From Mariniphaga sp. (GTDB taxonomy: Bacteria; Bacteroidota; Bacteroidia; Bacteroidales; Prolixibacteraceae), in assembly GCA_019429205.1 (NCBI GenBank), contig JAHYIT010000020.1, positions 1-52,489 on the forward strand: a stretch of 52,489 nucleotides of DNA. Direction: 5' to 3'. Below, one piece after another: positions 36,068 to 44,201 of the stretch. How positions within the stretch are numbered: position 1 is the stretch's first letter; the number at the start of each line of letters is the position of its first letter. The position numbers and the translations under genes are program-made. The notes beneath the pieces are model-generated. The model saw only the letters and a list, made by a program, of their open reading frames with translations, was not told the origin of the DNA and did not search any database.

Positions 36068-36123
36068 AGTTTAAAGTTTAAAGTTTAAAGTTTAAAGTTC
36101 CGGGTTTCGGGTTCAAAGTTCAT
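36068..36123 (-). repeat. Tandem heptamer repeat upstream of gldFG
   Basis: Four to five tandem copies of TTTAAAG (plus strand), then a CGGGTTT variant, then TTCAAAG, fill the 68-base spacer between lpxB and gldFG. This is the longest array of the family in the window. Confidence 0.7.
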
Positions 36124-36125
36124 AG

Positions 36126-37256
36126 TTAAGCTTTCAGGAGTTCTGTCATTATTTTTGCCGCCCGTTTCGAGGTGCCGGGTTCTCCCAATATCTCCATTAA
36201 ACGATTGTAATCGACAGTTATTTTATCCCTGTAATCCTGTTCATATAAAATGCGGTGTAGTTCGTCCCTCACATTTTTAAACGTTAAATCCACCTGAATG
36301 AATTCTTTCAGCGCTTCCTTGTTCAGAATCAGATTGGGAAGTGATGCCCATTTCACCTTTAAAAAGAAGTTTTTCATGATAAACTGAACCACACGGCCAC
36401 CTTCAACTCTGTATAAAACCGTTTGCGGAACACCAAACACCGCAGTTTCGAGGGTAGCGGTTCCCGATGCAACGAGTGCCGAGTGTGCGTTATTCAGTAA
36501 ATCGTAAGTTTGGTTGTAAATTAGCGGAATGGGAAAACCGCTCAGAATTTTCCCGTAAGTTTTTTTGTCAACCGTTGAAACACCGGCCACCACAAACTGA
36601 AACTCGGGATAGCAGGCAGCGGCTTTTTTCATAATAGGCAGCGTGTTTTTTATTTCCTGCTTCCTGCTGCCTGAAAGCAGCGCCACAATGGGTCTTTCGT
36701 CCAGATTGTTATTGGCCAGGAATTCTTCTTTCGGAAGCGCATTTTTTCTGAATGACGCCACTGAATCCAGGAGCGGATTGCCCACATAATTCACATCAAT
36801 GCCGTGTTTTTTGAAATATTCCGTTTCGAATGGTAAGATGGTAAACAGTTCATCCACAAAGGCTTTAATTTTTTTTATACGGTACTCTTTCCATGCCCAC
36901 ACTTTTGGGGAAATGTAGTAAAAAACACGGAAATCATGCCGTTTGGCAAATTCAGCCATGCGCAGGTTAAAGCCGGGGTAGTCAATTAAAATGACCACAT
37001 CGGGTTGAAATTTAAGTAAATCTTTCTGACAAAACTTCATATTCCGGCCAATGGTTTTCAGGTTCAATACAACATTTACGATTCCCATAAATGCCATTTC
37101 GCGGTAGTGTTTCACCAAAGTTCCGCCTTGGTTTTTCATCAAATCGCCGCCAAAATACCTAAACTGTGCTTCCGGGTCGGCCAGTTTCAACTCGCTCATC
37201 AGGTTGGAGCCATGTAAATCGCCCGATGCTTCTCCGGCTATCAGGTAATACTTCAT
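36126..37256 (-). CDS. lpxB: Lipid-A-disaccharide synthase
   Basis: Joins UDP-2,3-diacylglucosamine and lipid X to form the lipid A disaccharide at the inner membrane. 376 residues, a GT19 GT-B fold: 'YYLIAGEASGDLHGSNLM' at the start, 'ILIDYPGFNLRMAEF' (~90-105), 'VWAWKEYRIKKIK', and 'ALLSGSRKQEIKNTLP' (~200) with 'SGTATLETAVFGVPQTVLYR' at the donor site. It lies in the surE-membrane protein-lpxB-gldFG run with short spacers (3 bases to the upstream gene). Confidence 0.96.
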   Translation of the reverse strand: MKYYLIAGEASGDLHGSNLMSELKLADPEAQFRYFGGDLMKNQGGTLVKHYREMAFMGIVNVVLNLKTIGRNMKFCQKDLLKFQPDVVILIDYPGFNLRMAEFAKRHDFRVFYYISPKVWAWKEYRIKKIKAFVDELFTILPFETEYFKKHGIDVNYVGNPLLDSVASFRKNALPKEEFLANNNLDERPIVALLSGSRKQEIKNTLPIMKKAAACYPEFQFVVAGVSTVDKKTYGKILSGFPIPLIYNQTYDLLNNAHSALVASGTATLETAVFGVPQTVLYRVEGGRVVQFIMKNFFLKVKWASLPNLILNKEALKEFIQVDLTFKNVRDELHRILYEQDYRDKITVDYNRLMEILGEPGTSKRAAKIMTELLKA

Positions 37257-37259
37257 TTT

Positions 37260-37562
37260 TTAAAATGCTTTTGAAATGAGAACGGCCAAAGCGTATAAAA
37301 TGGTTGCACCCAACATACCCCGGGCAGATTGTTCGTATTTTAAACGAATAAATCCCATAAAAACCAGCAGATTGGCAAACACACACAAACTACCCAGTTT
37401 AACCAGTGCCTGCAAGTGCCATAAATTTTTTACATAATTTTCAAACGAAACGCCTGTTTCATCAAACCAGTACACTGTAAAAAATATCAATACCGGAACC
37501 AGGAATCCAACAAGAAATCCGATGCCCGGCGAATCGAACGGGTTTCTTTTTTTTCGTTTCAT
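37260..37562 (-). CDS. Small membrane protein between surE and lpxB
   Basis: About 100 residues with three to four membrane segments (roughly residues 15-35, 45-65, 75-98) after a basic N-terminus (MKRKKRNPF). The ATG at 37562 overlaps the surE stop as TGATG, which favours it over the upstream ATG at 37574 that would overlap surE by 13 bases. I recognise no family; conserved placement with surE and lpxB is expected in this phylum and suggests an envelope role. Confidence 0.72.
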   Translation of the reverse strand: MKRKKRNPFDSPGIGFLVGFLVPVLIFFTVYWFDETGVSFENYVKNLWHLQALVKLGSLCVFANLLVFMGFIRLKYEQSARGMLGATILYALAVLISKAF

Positions 37563-38323
37563 CAGAACGTCCATTTTTTAAGTTCTTCCAGAGTTTTGTA
37601 GCAGGTCATGTCCAACGAAACCGGTACCACTGCAACGAAGTTATTTTGCAATGCATCAATATCGGTTTCGGGAGAACCTTCCTCGAAATTTTTAAAATAG
37701 CCTGAAAGCCAGTGGTATTCCCGTCCGTGCGGGTCGGTTCTTTTTTCGAACTCTTCCACCCATTTGCCGTGGGTTTGCCGACACATTTTTATTCCTTTAG
37801 GTTTCCCTCTTGGAATGTTCACGTTGAGGCAGGTAAATGGCGGCAGACCATTGTCAAGCACGCTCTGAAAAACCTTGGCCACAATAATTTTTGCTTTCGA
37901 AAAATCAGCATCCGAACTGAAATCGTCGAGTGAAAAGCCCAGTGATGGCACACCATGCAAACTTCCTTCGATTGCTGCGCCCATTGTTCCACTGTAAATT
38001 ACACTGATGGATGAATTGGCCCCATGGTTAATTCCTGAAACCACATAATCGGGAGTGCGTTCAAACAGGTTGTTGAAACTCAGTTTTACACTGTCAACCG
38101 GTGTGCCATTGCATTTCCATGTGGGCACACTGTGTATTTTTTCCACCGGAATGGCCCTCAGCGGTTGGTCAACTGTAATTCCACACCCTTTTCCCGACAT
38201 GGACACTTCGGAGGAAATTACCACCACTTCTCCAAAAAACTGCATCACTTCCACCAGCTCGCGGAGGCCTTTTGCGTGAATGCCGTCGTCGTTGGTAACT
38301 AATATTAAAGGTTTTTCTGTCAT
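37562..38323 (-). CDS. surE: 5'/3'-nucleotidase SurE
   Basis: A metal-dependent survival-protein phosphatase acting on nucleoside monophosphates. The start at 38323 gives 'MTEKPLILVTNDDGIHAKGL', where the Asp pair binds the metal; an upstream ATG at 38356 adds 11 residues not typical of the family. 'SGKGCGITVDQPLR', 'CNGTPVDSVKL' and 'VSGINHGANSSISVIYSGTMGAA' are all SurE signatures. About 253 residues, full length. Confidence 0.95.
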   Translation of the reverse strand: MTEKPLILVTNDDGIHAKGLRELVEVMQFFGEVVVISSEVSMSGKGCGITVDQPLRAIPVEKIHSVPTWKCNGTPVDSVKLSFNNLFERTPDYVVSGINHGANSSISVIYSGTMGAAIEGSLHGVPSLGFSLDDFSSDADFSKAKIIVAKVFQSVLDNGLPPFTCLNVNIPRGKPKGIKMCRQTHGKWVEEFEKRTDPHGREYHWLSGYFKNFEEGSPETDIDALQNNFVAVVPVSLDMTCYKTLEELKKWTF

Positions 38324-38375
38324 AGTCTTTTTCAACAAAAAGCAAAGATAAGGCAAAAATTGTAAGAATGGAGGC

Positions 38376-38383
38376 TAATTTTG
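38376..38383 (+). promoter_or_regulatory. Candidate -7 box (TAATTTTG) for the lone DUF2442 gene
   Basis: An exact TAnnTTTG match 44 bases before the ATG at 38427, in the short divergent spacer with surE. Confidence 0.4.
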
Positions 38384-38426
38384 TTTCAAATAAATTGGCT
38401 TTTTTTGTTAGCACGAATTGAAAATT

Positions 38427-38657
38427 ATGAACCCAAGAGTTAAATTCGTTAAACCCATTAATGACTTCAGGTTATGGCTGATGTTCCATAATGGAGAGGT
38501 GAAAATTTTTGATGTGAACACTTTTCTTACCAAAGGCATATTTAAAGAATTAAAATATCCTGAAAAATTTAATTCAGTTTGTGTCGTTGATAGTATTCTG
38601 ATTTTAATAAAAATAATTCTTTCTGAAATCAACAAACATTGGAATTCAGGATTTTAA
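38427..38657 (+). CDS. Lone DUF2442 protein with a divergent C-terminus
   Basis: 76 residues from the ATG at 38427 (a TTG nine bases earlier is possible). Residues ~1-55 follow the DUF2442 pattern: 'VKPINDFRLWLMFHNGEVKIFDV', 'TKGIFKELKYPEKFNSVCVVD'. After that, a full protein would have a Trp-Asn-Gly/Asp-Pro ending ('W..G.D..PD.LY'). Here the sequence becomes hydrophobic 'SILILIKIILSEI', so the end may be degraded or altered. DUF2442 proteins usually accompany DUF4160 in toxin-antitoxin-like pairs; here there is no partner. Confidence 0.65.
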   Translation: MNPRVKFVKPINDFRLWLMFHNGEVKIFDVNTFLTKGIFKELKYPEKFNSVCVVDSILILIKIILSEINKHWNSGF

Positions 38658-38695
38658 TTGAATAACAAAAGAGGATTTATTATCTTTCGTTTTCT

Positions 38696-38703
38696 TATTT
38701 TTG
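38696..38703 (+). promoter_or_regulatory. Candidate -7 box (TATTTTTG) for the Mut7-C gene
   Basis: An exact TAnnTTTG match whose G lies only eight bases before the ATG at 38711. Transcription would start at or beside the start codon. Confidence 0.5.
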
Positions 38704-38710
38704 AAAAAAT

Positions 38711-39499
38711 ATGAAGTTTGGAAGAGATGAACATACCGGCTTAAATCATTCCCCTGTTATTCGGAAAGCGAAGTTTCGATTTTATGAAGAGCTGAACGAC
38801 CATTTGCCAAAAATCTGGCAAAAGAAAGCTTTTGTTTATGAATTTACAGGAAAGCCGGGCATAAAAAACACAATCCAGGCTATTGGCGTTCCACACGGGG
38901 AAGTGGATTTAATTTTGGTGAATGGTGAATCGGTAGATTACAATTATCAGTTGCAGGGAGGGGAAGAGATTTCGGTTTACCCGCAGTTTGAATCGCTCGA
39001 TATTTCGCCGGTAATTATGCTCCGGCCAAAACCTTTGCGCGAAAACCGGTTTGTTGTGGATGTGAACCTGGGGAAACTGGCTCAAAAGCTTCGGCTTCTG
39101 GGTTTTGACACACTGTTCCGAAACGATTTTAAAGACGACGAAATCATTGAAATATCCTTGAACGAAAAGCGCATCATTCTGACGCGCGACAGGGGTATTT
39201 TAAAACAAAATGCGGTAACACACGGTTACTTTATCCGGAATGAAGATCCGAAAAAGCAGTTGACCGAAGTGATTGATCGATTTCAATTGCAAAATTCTTT
39301 CCGTCCTTTTTCCCGATGTTCAAACTGCAATGGCGAACTGGAAGAAGTGTCCAATGAAAAATTAACAGCCATTTTGCCGGTCGATACTTTGAATTATTAC
39401 CACGAATTCTGGAAATGTACCGGTTGCGGGAAAATCTACTGGGAAGGTTCGCATTTCGGAAAGATTCTGAATTGGATTGACAAGTTGCAAAACGGATAG
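38711..39499 (+). CDS. Mut7-C RNase-domain protein with ubiquitin-like N-terminal domain
   Basis: 262 residues in three parts. Residues ~8-90 form the Mut7-C ubiquitin-like fold with 'GVPHGEVDLILVNGESVDYNY'. Residues ~105-205 are a PIN-type Mut7-C RNase domain: 'VDVNLGKLAQKLRLLGFDTLF' and 'LTRDRGILKQ' carry conserved acids. Residues ~190-250 contain a zinc ribbon with 'CSNCNGEL' and 'CTGCGKIYWEG'. The assembly is widespread in bacteria, probably in RNA processing; substrate unknown. It has its own promoter, next to the lone DUF2442 gene. Confidence 0.9.
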   Translation: MKFGRDEHTGLNHSPVIRKAKFRFYEELNDHLPKIWQKKAFVYEFTGKPGIKNTIQAIGVPHGEVDLILVNGESVDYNYQLQGGEEISVYPQFESLDISPVIMLRPKPLRENRFVVDVNLGKLAQKLRLLGFDTLFRNDFKDDEIIEISLNEKRIILTRDRGILKQNAVTHGYFIRNEDPKKQLTEVIDRFQLQNSFRPFSRCSNCNGELEEVSNEKLTAILPVDTLNYYHEFWKCTGCGKIYWEGSHFGKILNWIDKLQNG

Positions 39500-39616
39500 T
39501 CCATGATTTTTCCCAATTACTTCGTTGATAGTCATAGTACAGTCCTGACAATCGTTATTAACGTTATCGGGGTTTTTAGGGAATAAAACCGGAGCTTTGA
39601 AAGTATAGGCAGGAAA

Positions 39617-40066
39617 TTACCGCACCACCTGAACTTTTACAGCAACAGGCCCTTTTTGTCCTTTTTCCACCTCAAAGGTTACCAGATTTCCTTCACGGAT
39701 TTCTTCCAGTGTGTTATTAACATGTACAAAAACACTTTCTTTGGTTTCCTGGTCGGTAATGAACCCAAATCCTTTTGCCGGATTAAAAAAGGTAACTGTC
39801 CCTTTACGATTGGGATCTACTACTTCAAGGGGGCCGCGGGGCACGCTTACCTGAATATCTTCCACATTGATTTTTTCCTTTTGGTCGGGATCCGGGGGGG
39901 TGTCGGAAATATTACCATGCTCGTCAACATAAGCAATCATGTCGTCGAGACTGTTACTTTTGGTGTTCTCTTTTCGAGCCTGTCGTTTTTTTTCTTTGTC
40001 TTTCCGTTTTTTTTCTTTTTTATTACGTACTTCTTTTTTGTTAAATGATTCCTGCGATCTTCCCAT
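39617..40066 (-). CDS. Cold-shock domain protein with a long basic N-terminal extension
   Basis: About 149 residues from the ATG at 40066; an ATG at 40132 would overlap the sigma factor by 20 bases and is unlikely. Residues ~10-40 are a highly charged coiled stretch (KKEKKRKDKEKKRQARKE), followed by an acidic linker. The last ~65 residues are the CSD: 'KGTVTFFNPAKGFGFI' with RNP1 and 'ESVFVHVNNTL' with RNP2. Such proteins bind single-stranded RNA and DNA, acting as RNA chaperones. It follows the sigma factor by 46 bases on the same strand. Confidence 0.9.
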   Translation of the reverse strand: MGRSQESFNKKEVRNKKEKKRKDKEKKRQARKENTKSNSLDDMIAYVDEHGNISDTPPDPDQKEKINVEDIQVSVPRGPLEVVDPNRKGTVTFFNPAKGFGFITDQETKESVFVHVNNTLEEIREGNLVTFEVEKGQKGPVAVKVQVVR

Positions 40067-40112
40067 GTATAATTTTTTGAAATTTACTCCAAATTTATTA
40101 ATAATTATTCTT

Positions 40113-40979
40113 TTATTGCTCTGACCAGGCAAATTTTTCTTTTAGCATCGATTTTAATTTACACAATCCGGTTCGTTTGATTTGCCTTACACGTTCGGCT
40201 GAAAGTCCGAATTCGGTTGCTATATCGTTTAACGAATAAATGGGGGAGTTATTCAGACCGAATGAACAGACCAGGATTTCGGCTTCCCTTTGCGAAAGTT
40301 TACTTAATGCGCGTTTAATGTCTGTAATTAATGATTCTTCCATTAAATTGCTGTCAGGTGAAGGAATGTCTCCGGTTTGAACGATATCATACAAACTGAA
40401 GTCATTGTCTCCTTCATTGGACAAAGGTTTATCAAATGAAACCTGGCGTTTGTTAATATTGTTTGCTACTTCCACTTCTTCGAAAGTAAAATCGAGGTGG
40501 GCAGCAATTTCATAATTTGTAGGTTTCCGTTCAAATTCCTGTTCCAAAACCGGAATGGCTTTTCTGATTTTGTTGATAGAAGAGAGGCGGTTTAACGGCA
40601 ACCTTACAACCCTTGTTTGTTCTGAGATGGCCTGCATAATAGATTGCCTTATCCACCAGACAGCGTAAGAAATAAATTTAAACCCTCTTGTTTCATCAAA
40701 TTTTTTTGCAGCTTTTACAAGCCCCAGGTTTCCTTCGTTAATCAGGTCGGGGAAGGATAATCCCTGGTTTTGATATTGTTTGGCAACAGAAATAACAAAG
40801 CGCAGATTTGCAACAACCAGTTTTTCAAGGGCCTGGTCATCTCCAGCTCTGATGCGAGATGCCAGTTCCGCTTCCTCTTCAGCAGATACCATGGGGTACT
40901 TGCTAATTTCATTAAAATACCGGTTAATTGCATCGTCATCCCGTTGTGTTATTTGCTTTGTGATTTTAAGTTGCCGCAT
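40113..40979 (-). CDS. RpoD/SigA-family sigma factor (divergent paralogue)
   Basis: 288 residues. Regions 1.2-2.4 are strong: 'DDAINRYFNEISKYPMVS', 'NLRFVISVAKQYQNQGLSFPDLINEGNLGLVKAA', 'YAVWWIRQSIMQAISEQTRVVRLP'. Region 4.2 reads 'SLNDIATEFGLSAERVRQIKRTGLCKLKSML', whereas the Bacteroidota housekeeping sigma usually has 'TRERVRQIREKAIRKLKH'. That divergence suggests a group 2 alternative sigma rather than the primary one. The start gives 'MRQLKITKQIT', identical in style to the primary factor. A TACATTTG box lies about 100 bases upstream. Confidence 0.85.
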   Translation of the reverse strand: MRQLKITKQITQRDDDAINRYFNEISKYPMVSAEEEAELASRIRAGDDQALEKLVVANLRFVISVAKQYQNQGLSFPDLINEGNLGLVKAAKKFDETRGFKFISYAVWWIRQSIMQAISEQTRVVRLPLNRLSSINKIRKAIPVLEQEFERKPTNYEIAAHLDFTFEEVEVANNINKRQVSFDKPLSNEGDNDFSLYDIVQTGDIPSPDSNLMEESLITDIKRALSKLSQREAEILVCSFGLNNSPIYSLNDIATEFGLSAERVRQIKRTGLCKLKSMLKEKFAWSEQ

Positions 40980-41080
40980 TTAAAAGATTTAATAGGATTT
41001 AAAAATCATGCGGCACAGAACTAAAAGTAAGCTATATGAATTAGTAAACAAAGCGCAGGTTTTCAAATCTGAAACTTATG

Positions 41081-41088
41081 CAAATGTA
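41081..41088 (-). promoter_or_regulatory. Candidate -7 box (TACATTTG) for the sigma factor gene
   Basis: An exact TAnnTTTG match on the minus strand, 101 bases before the start codon. The -33 element is not recognisable. Confidence 0.45.
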
Positions 41089-41142
41089 GGCATTTTTTAT
41101 GGTATTAGCTTATTGAAAAATGTCGATTGAAAAGGATTTTGA

Positions 41143-41910
41143 TTAAACGAGCCTTGTCCCTCTTCCGTTGGCCATGTTTGCAATATTGGTGATGAGCACT
41201 TCTTTTACACCGTTCCTTTTGGCCCTGAAACCATTGTCGAGTTTGGGAATCATACCGGTATTGATTATTCCTTCCTTCTGGTATTGCTTAAAAACTGCCT
41301 TGTCGAGTTCGTGAATGATGGTACTTTCATCGTCCGGATTTAGCAGCACGCCTTTTTTTTCGAAGCAGTAAAAAAGATAAACACTGAAATACCCGGACAT
41401 TTCCGAGGCAAGTTCAGCGGCAATGGTGTCGGCATTGGTGTTTAAAAGCTGTCCTTTTCCGTCGTGAGTAAGCGGTGCAATAACCGGTACCACATTCTCA
41501 CCGATAAGCATTCTCAATTCACTGCTGTTCACATCTACTATGTCACCCACAAAACCGTAATCGATTTCCTGCACCGGCCGTTTCCGTGCAGTTATGAGGT
41601 TCAGGTCGGCGCCGGTAAGGCCGATGCCATTGCAGCCGCGCGCCTGCAATCCTGCCACAATTTTTTTGTTGACTAATCCGCCATAAACCATTGTTGCCAC
41701 ATCGAGCATCGATTTTCCCGTGATGCGGCGGCCTTCCACCATTTCGGTTTCAATGCCCAGTTTGCCTGCAATTTCTGTGGCTGTGCTGCCTCCACCATGC
41801 ACCAGAATTTTATTTCCTGAAAATTTGATGAACTGGTCAAGCATGGCGCTCAGCGAATCTGTATCTTCCACCACTTTCCCGCCAACTTTTATTATTGTTA
41901 GTCTATCCAT
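41143..41910 (-). CDS. argB: Acetylglutamate kinase (Bacteroidota type, likely acts on N-succinylglutamate)
   Basis: Second step of arginine synthesis. 255 residues of the amino-acid kinase fold: 'TIIKVGGKVVED', 'KILVHGGGSTATEIAGKLG' (substrate loop), 'YGGLVNKKIVAGLQARGCNGIGLTGADLN', 'LNTNADTIAAELASEM' and 'GMIPKLDNGFRAKRNGVKEVLIT'. Bacteroidota use succinylated intermediates, so its true substrate may be N-succinylglutamate. It lies 15 bases downstream of hisH and is probably cotranscribed with the histidine genes, although no other arg gene is in the window. Confidence 0.94.
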   Translation of the reverse strand: MDRLTIIKVGGKVVEDTDSLSAMLDQFIKFSGNKILVHGGGSTATEIAGKLGIETEMVEGRRITGKSMLDVATMVYGGLVNKKIVAGLQARGCNGIGLTGADLNLITARKRPVQEIDYGFVGDIVDVNSSELRMLIGENVVPVIAPLTHDGKGQLLNTNADTIAAELASEMSGYFSVYLFYCFEKKGVLLNPDDESTIIHELDKAVFKQYQKEGIINTGMIPKLDNGFRAKRNGVKEVLITNIANMANGRGTRLV

Positions 41911-41925
41911 GATGTGATTTAACGT

Positions 41926-42525
41926 TTAAATTTTCAAAAAGTTTTGCAAAATTGCTGCTCCTACTTTTCCGCTTTTTTCTGGGTGAAACTGGGTTGCGTA
42001 AAAATTGTCTTTTTGCAGCGCTGCACTAAACGGTTCAATGTAATTGCAGGTAGCAGCTGTGTGTTCACCCAAACCGGCATAAAATGAATGTACAAAATAG
42101 ACATATTCATTTTCAAGCGCAAAAGAAAACAGGTCGCTTTTCAGGTTGTAAATGGCATTCCAACCCATGTGCGGAACTTTGGTGACAAATTCTTCTGCGG
42201 GTTTAGGAATGAACCGTTTTACTTTTTCGTCGAAAATGCCGAGACAGTTTGTGTTGCCTTCTTCGGAATGGGAACACATCAGTTGCAGTCCCAGGCATAT
42301 TCCCAGTACCGGCTGTTTGAGCGAGACAATCAGCTCGTTGAGTTTGTGCATGCGCAGGTATTTCATAGTGGTGCTCGCTTCACCTACCCCCGGAAATATT
42401 ACTTTGTCGGCGTTCCTGATTTTATTCGGATCTGCGGTAATTTCCGCATTTATGCCCAATCTGTTCAGCGCATTGTTTACCGATTCGATGTTTCCGGCGT
42501 TGTATTTTATGATGACGATTTTCAT
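41926..42525 (-). CDS. hisH: Imidazole glycerol phosphate synthase, glutaminase subunit
   Basis: Supplies ammonia from glutamine to HisF for the imidazole ring. 199 residues with the class I glutamine amidotransferase triad: nucleophile Cys in 'PVLGICLGLQLM' (residue ~80) and His/Glu in 'YATQFHPEKSGKVGA' (~180). 'PGVGEASTTMKYL' is the HisH oxyanion-strand signature. The partner hisF and also hisA and hisIE do not follow; argB does. The upstream spacer contains heptamer repeats. Confidence 0.95.
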   Translation of the reverse strand: MKIVIIKYNAGNIESVNNALNRLGINAEITADPNKIRNADKVIFPGVGEASTTMKYLRMHKLNELIVSLKQPVLGICLGLQLMCSHSEEGNTNCLGIFDEKVKRFIPKPAEEFVTKVPHMGWNAIYNLKSDLFSFALENEYVYFVHSFYAGLGEHTAATCNYIEPFSAALQKDNFYATQFHPEKSGKVGAAILQNFLKI

Positions 42526-42530
42526 AAACA

Positions 42531-42561
42531 GTTTAAAGTTTAAAGTTCAGAGTTCAAAGTT
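42531..42561 (-). repeat. Tandem heptamer repeat upstream of hisH
   Basis: About four copies of the family heptamer (TTTAAAG, TTTAAAG, TTCAGAG, TTCAAAG on the plus strand) fill most of the 47-base spacer between the tlpA-like gene and hisH. Confidence 0.65.
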
Positions 42562-42572
42562 TTTTCCAATGA

Positions 42573-43127
42573 CTATCTTTCCAACAATATATTTATTACC
42601 TCTACCATCTCATTGAACTCCTCTACTTTGAAAAGCCGGGTCATGTAAACGATTTTGCCGGAACGATCGATAATTACGTTTCTGGTTACTCCAGCTCCTT
42701 TGGCGGCAAAGGTGTAAAAGATTTCACCTCCGGGGTCAAGTGCCAGCGGGTAAGTGATTTTCATGTCGGCTGCAAATTTTTTCACCGTTTTCAGCGGTTC
42801 ATCCATATCGATGCCAATAAGGCCGAAGTCGCTGTTGTTTTTATGTTTCTGCCAGATTTCCTTTTCGATGTGGGGCATTTCCCTGCGGCAAACCCCGCAC
42901 CAGCTTGCGGTGAACTGCAGCATCACAACTTTCCCTTTCAAATCGGCAGTGGTAACTTTGATGCCGTCCGTCAGTGTCATTTCAATGTCGGGCATTTGCT
43001 GGCCAATTTTTACGATGTAGCCGTAATCTGCCGGAATATCCTGTTTGGGAATTCCTGTAGGTTGTGCGATGACGGAAAAAATGATTCCAAGGGAAAAAAG
43101 GATATAAGAAATAAATTTTATAATCAT
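42573..43127 (-). CDS. Exported TlpA/ResA-like thioredoxin protein within the his operon
   Basis: 184 residues. A signal peptide or anchor (~1-20, ending IAQ) is followed by a thioredoxin fold with the active pair in 'FTASWCGVCRREMPHIEKE' (residues ~73-91) and the cis-Pro region 'GVTRNVIIDRSGKIVY'. It is a thiol-disulfide protein of the periplasm. Its ATG overlaps the stop of the 45-codon fragment upstream (ATGA). There is no functional link to histidine that I can see. Confidence 0.9.
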   Translation of the reverse strand: MIIKFISYILFSLGIIFSVIAQPTGIPKQDIPADYGYIVKIGQQMPDIEMTLTDGIKVTTADLKGKVVMLQFTASWCGVCRREMPHIEKEIWQKHKNNSDFGLIGIDMDEPLKTVKKFAADMKITYPLALDPGGEIFYTFAAKGAGVTRNVIIDRSGKIVYMTRLFKVEEFNEMVEVINILLER

Positions 43128-43261
43128 AACATGGTTGAATCGTGTCCTTTTGACTTTTTTAAAATGTAATAAATGTCAGTTACAGTTGTAGCAGTTATAA
43201 ATACAGGGATTTTGATTATTCCATGCTTTCTTACCTTAGTGACAAATTTTAATGCTTCCAT
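43124..43261 (-). pseudogene. 45-codon remnant: antitoxin start joined to the middle of a PIN-domain toxin
   Basis: An open frame of 45 codons with the sequence pieces MEALKFVTKVRKHG, IIKIPVFITATTVTDIYYIL and KKSKGHDSTML. The second part matches the middle of VapC-like PIN toxins of Bacteroidota ('..ITATTVTDIYYILRKKKGH..'). The start resembles short VapB-like antitoxins. The catalytic PIN acids before and after are missing, so this looks like a deletion product. A TAACTTTG box sits about 17 bases upstream of the ATG on the minus strand. It may still be translated, since its stop overlaps the tlpA start as ATGA. Confidence 0.5.
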
Positions 43262-43316
43262 AATTTCTCTTTTTTGCAAAGTTATCAATTTACCGGCATT
43301 TTTTTAGGCAATTCGA

Positions 43317-44201
43317 TTAATTGAAAACTACCGTCCTGTTTTTATACACAAGAATTTTTCGTTGTAAATGTTTGTAAACGGCTTGTGAGAGTACTATTTT
43401 CTCCAGGTCGCGACCTTTGCGAATGAGTTTCTGGATAGTATCAATGTGGCTGCAGCGGGTTACATCCTGCTCAATTATTGGTCCTCCGTCAAGTTCTGAA
43501 GTAACGTAATGGCTGGTTGCGCCAATAATTTTCACTCCGCGTTCGTGTGCGGCATGATATGGTTTGGCACCTGCAAATGCGGGTAAAAATGAGTGATGAA
43601 TGTTGATGATTTTATTGGGAAACTGTTTGACGAAATCCTTCGAAAGAATTTGCATGTAACGTGCCAGCACTACAAAATCGATGTTGTGTTTTTTAAGCAG
43701 TTCAATTTCTTTTTTCTCCTGTTCTTCCTTGTTTTCTTTTGTAACCGGAAAATAGTGAAAATCAATGCCAAATCTCTCAGCAACGGGTTTTAGCAGTTGG
43801 TGGTTGCTAATGATTAATGGAATTTCCACGTCCCACTCGCCGGCGGTGTATCGTGCCAGAATATCGAACAGGCAGTGCGACATTTTGGAAACAAACAGTG
43901 CCATTCGCGGAATTTCATCGGAAAAATAGAGGCGCCAGTTCATGTTTAGCGGCGACCCAATAAGTGTGTCAAAAAATTCCCCGATTTTCTCCGGCGGAAT
44001 GGCAAAACCATCCAGTTCCCATTCCACGCGCGTGTAAAATATTTTTTCCTGGCGGTCAACATGCTGGTCGAGGTAAATGATGTTGCCCCTGTTTTTATTC
44101 AGGAATTCGGTTACGGTGGCAAGAATTCCCTGCTTGTCCGGGCAGTGAATCAGCAAAATAGCTGTGTTCTTTTTTTCGCGAAGTGGTTTTATCGTTTTCA
44201 T
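43317..44201 (-). CDS. purU: Formyltetrahydrofolate deformylase
   Basis: Hydrolyses 10-formyl-THF to formate and THF, balancing one-carbon units. 294 residues: an N-terminal ACT domain ('[20 protein letters not shown]', residues ~15-34) and a C-terminal formyltransferase domain with the catalytic signature '[19 protein letters not shown]' (Asn/His, ~210-228) and '[16 protein letters not shown]' holding the catalytic Asp. Its ATG overlaps the hisB stop by four bases, so it is translated in step with the histidine enzymes. Histidine synthesis releases AICAR and draws on folates, a possible reason for this position (inference). Confidence 0.95.
   Translation of the reverse strand: MKTIKPLREKKNTAILLIHCPDKQGILATVTEFLNKNRGNIIYLDQHVDRQEKIFYTRVEWELDGFAIPPEKIGEFFDTLIGSPLNMNWRLYFSDEIPRMALFVSKMSHCLFDILARYTAGEWDVEIPLIISNHQLLKPVAERFGIDFHYFPVTKENKEEQEKKEIELLKKHNIDFVVLARYMQILSKDFVKQFPNKIINIHHSFLPAFAGAKPYHAAHERGVKIIGATSHYVTSELDGGPIIEQDVTRCSHIDTIQKLIRKGRDLEKIVLSQAVYKHLQRKILVYKNRTVVFN

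Noticed and set aside
36068-36123. CRISPR array
   Set aside because: The repeats are 7 bases with no spacers, and no cas gene is nearby.
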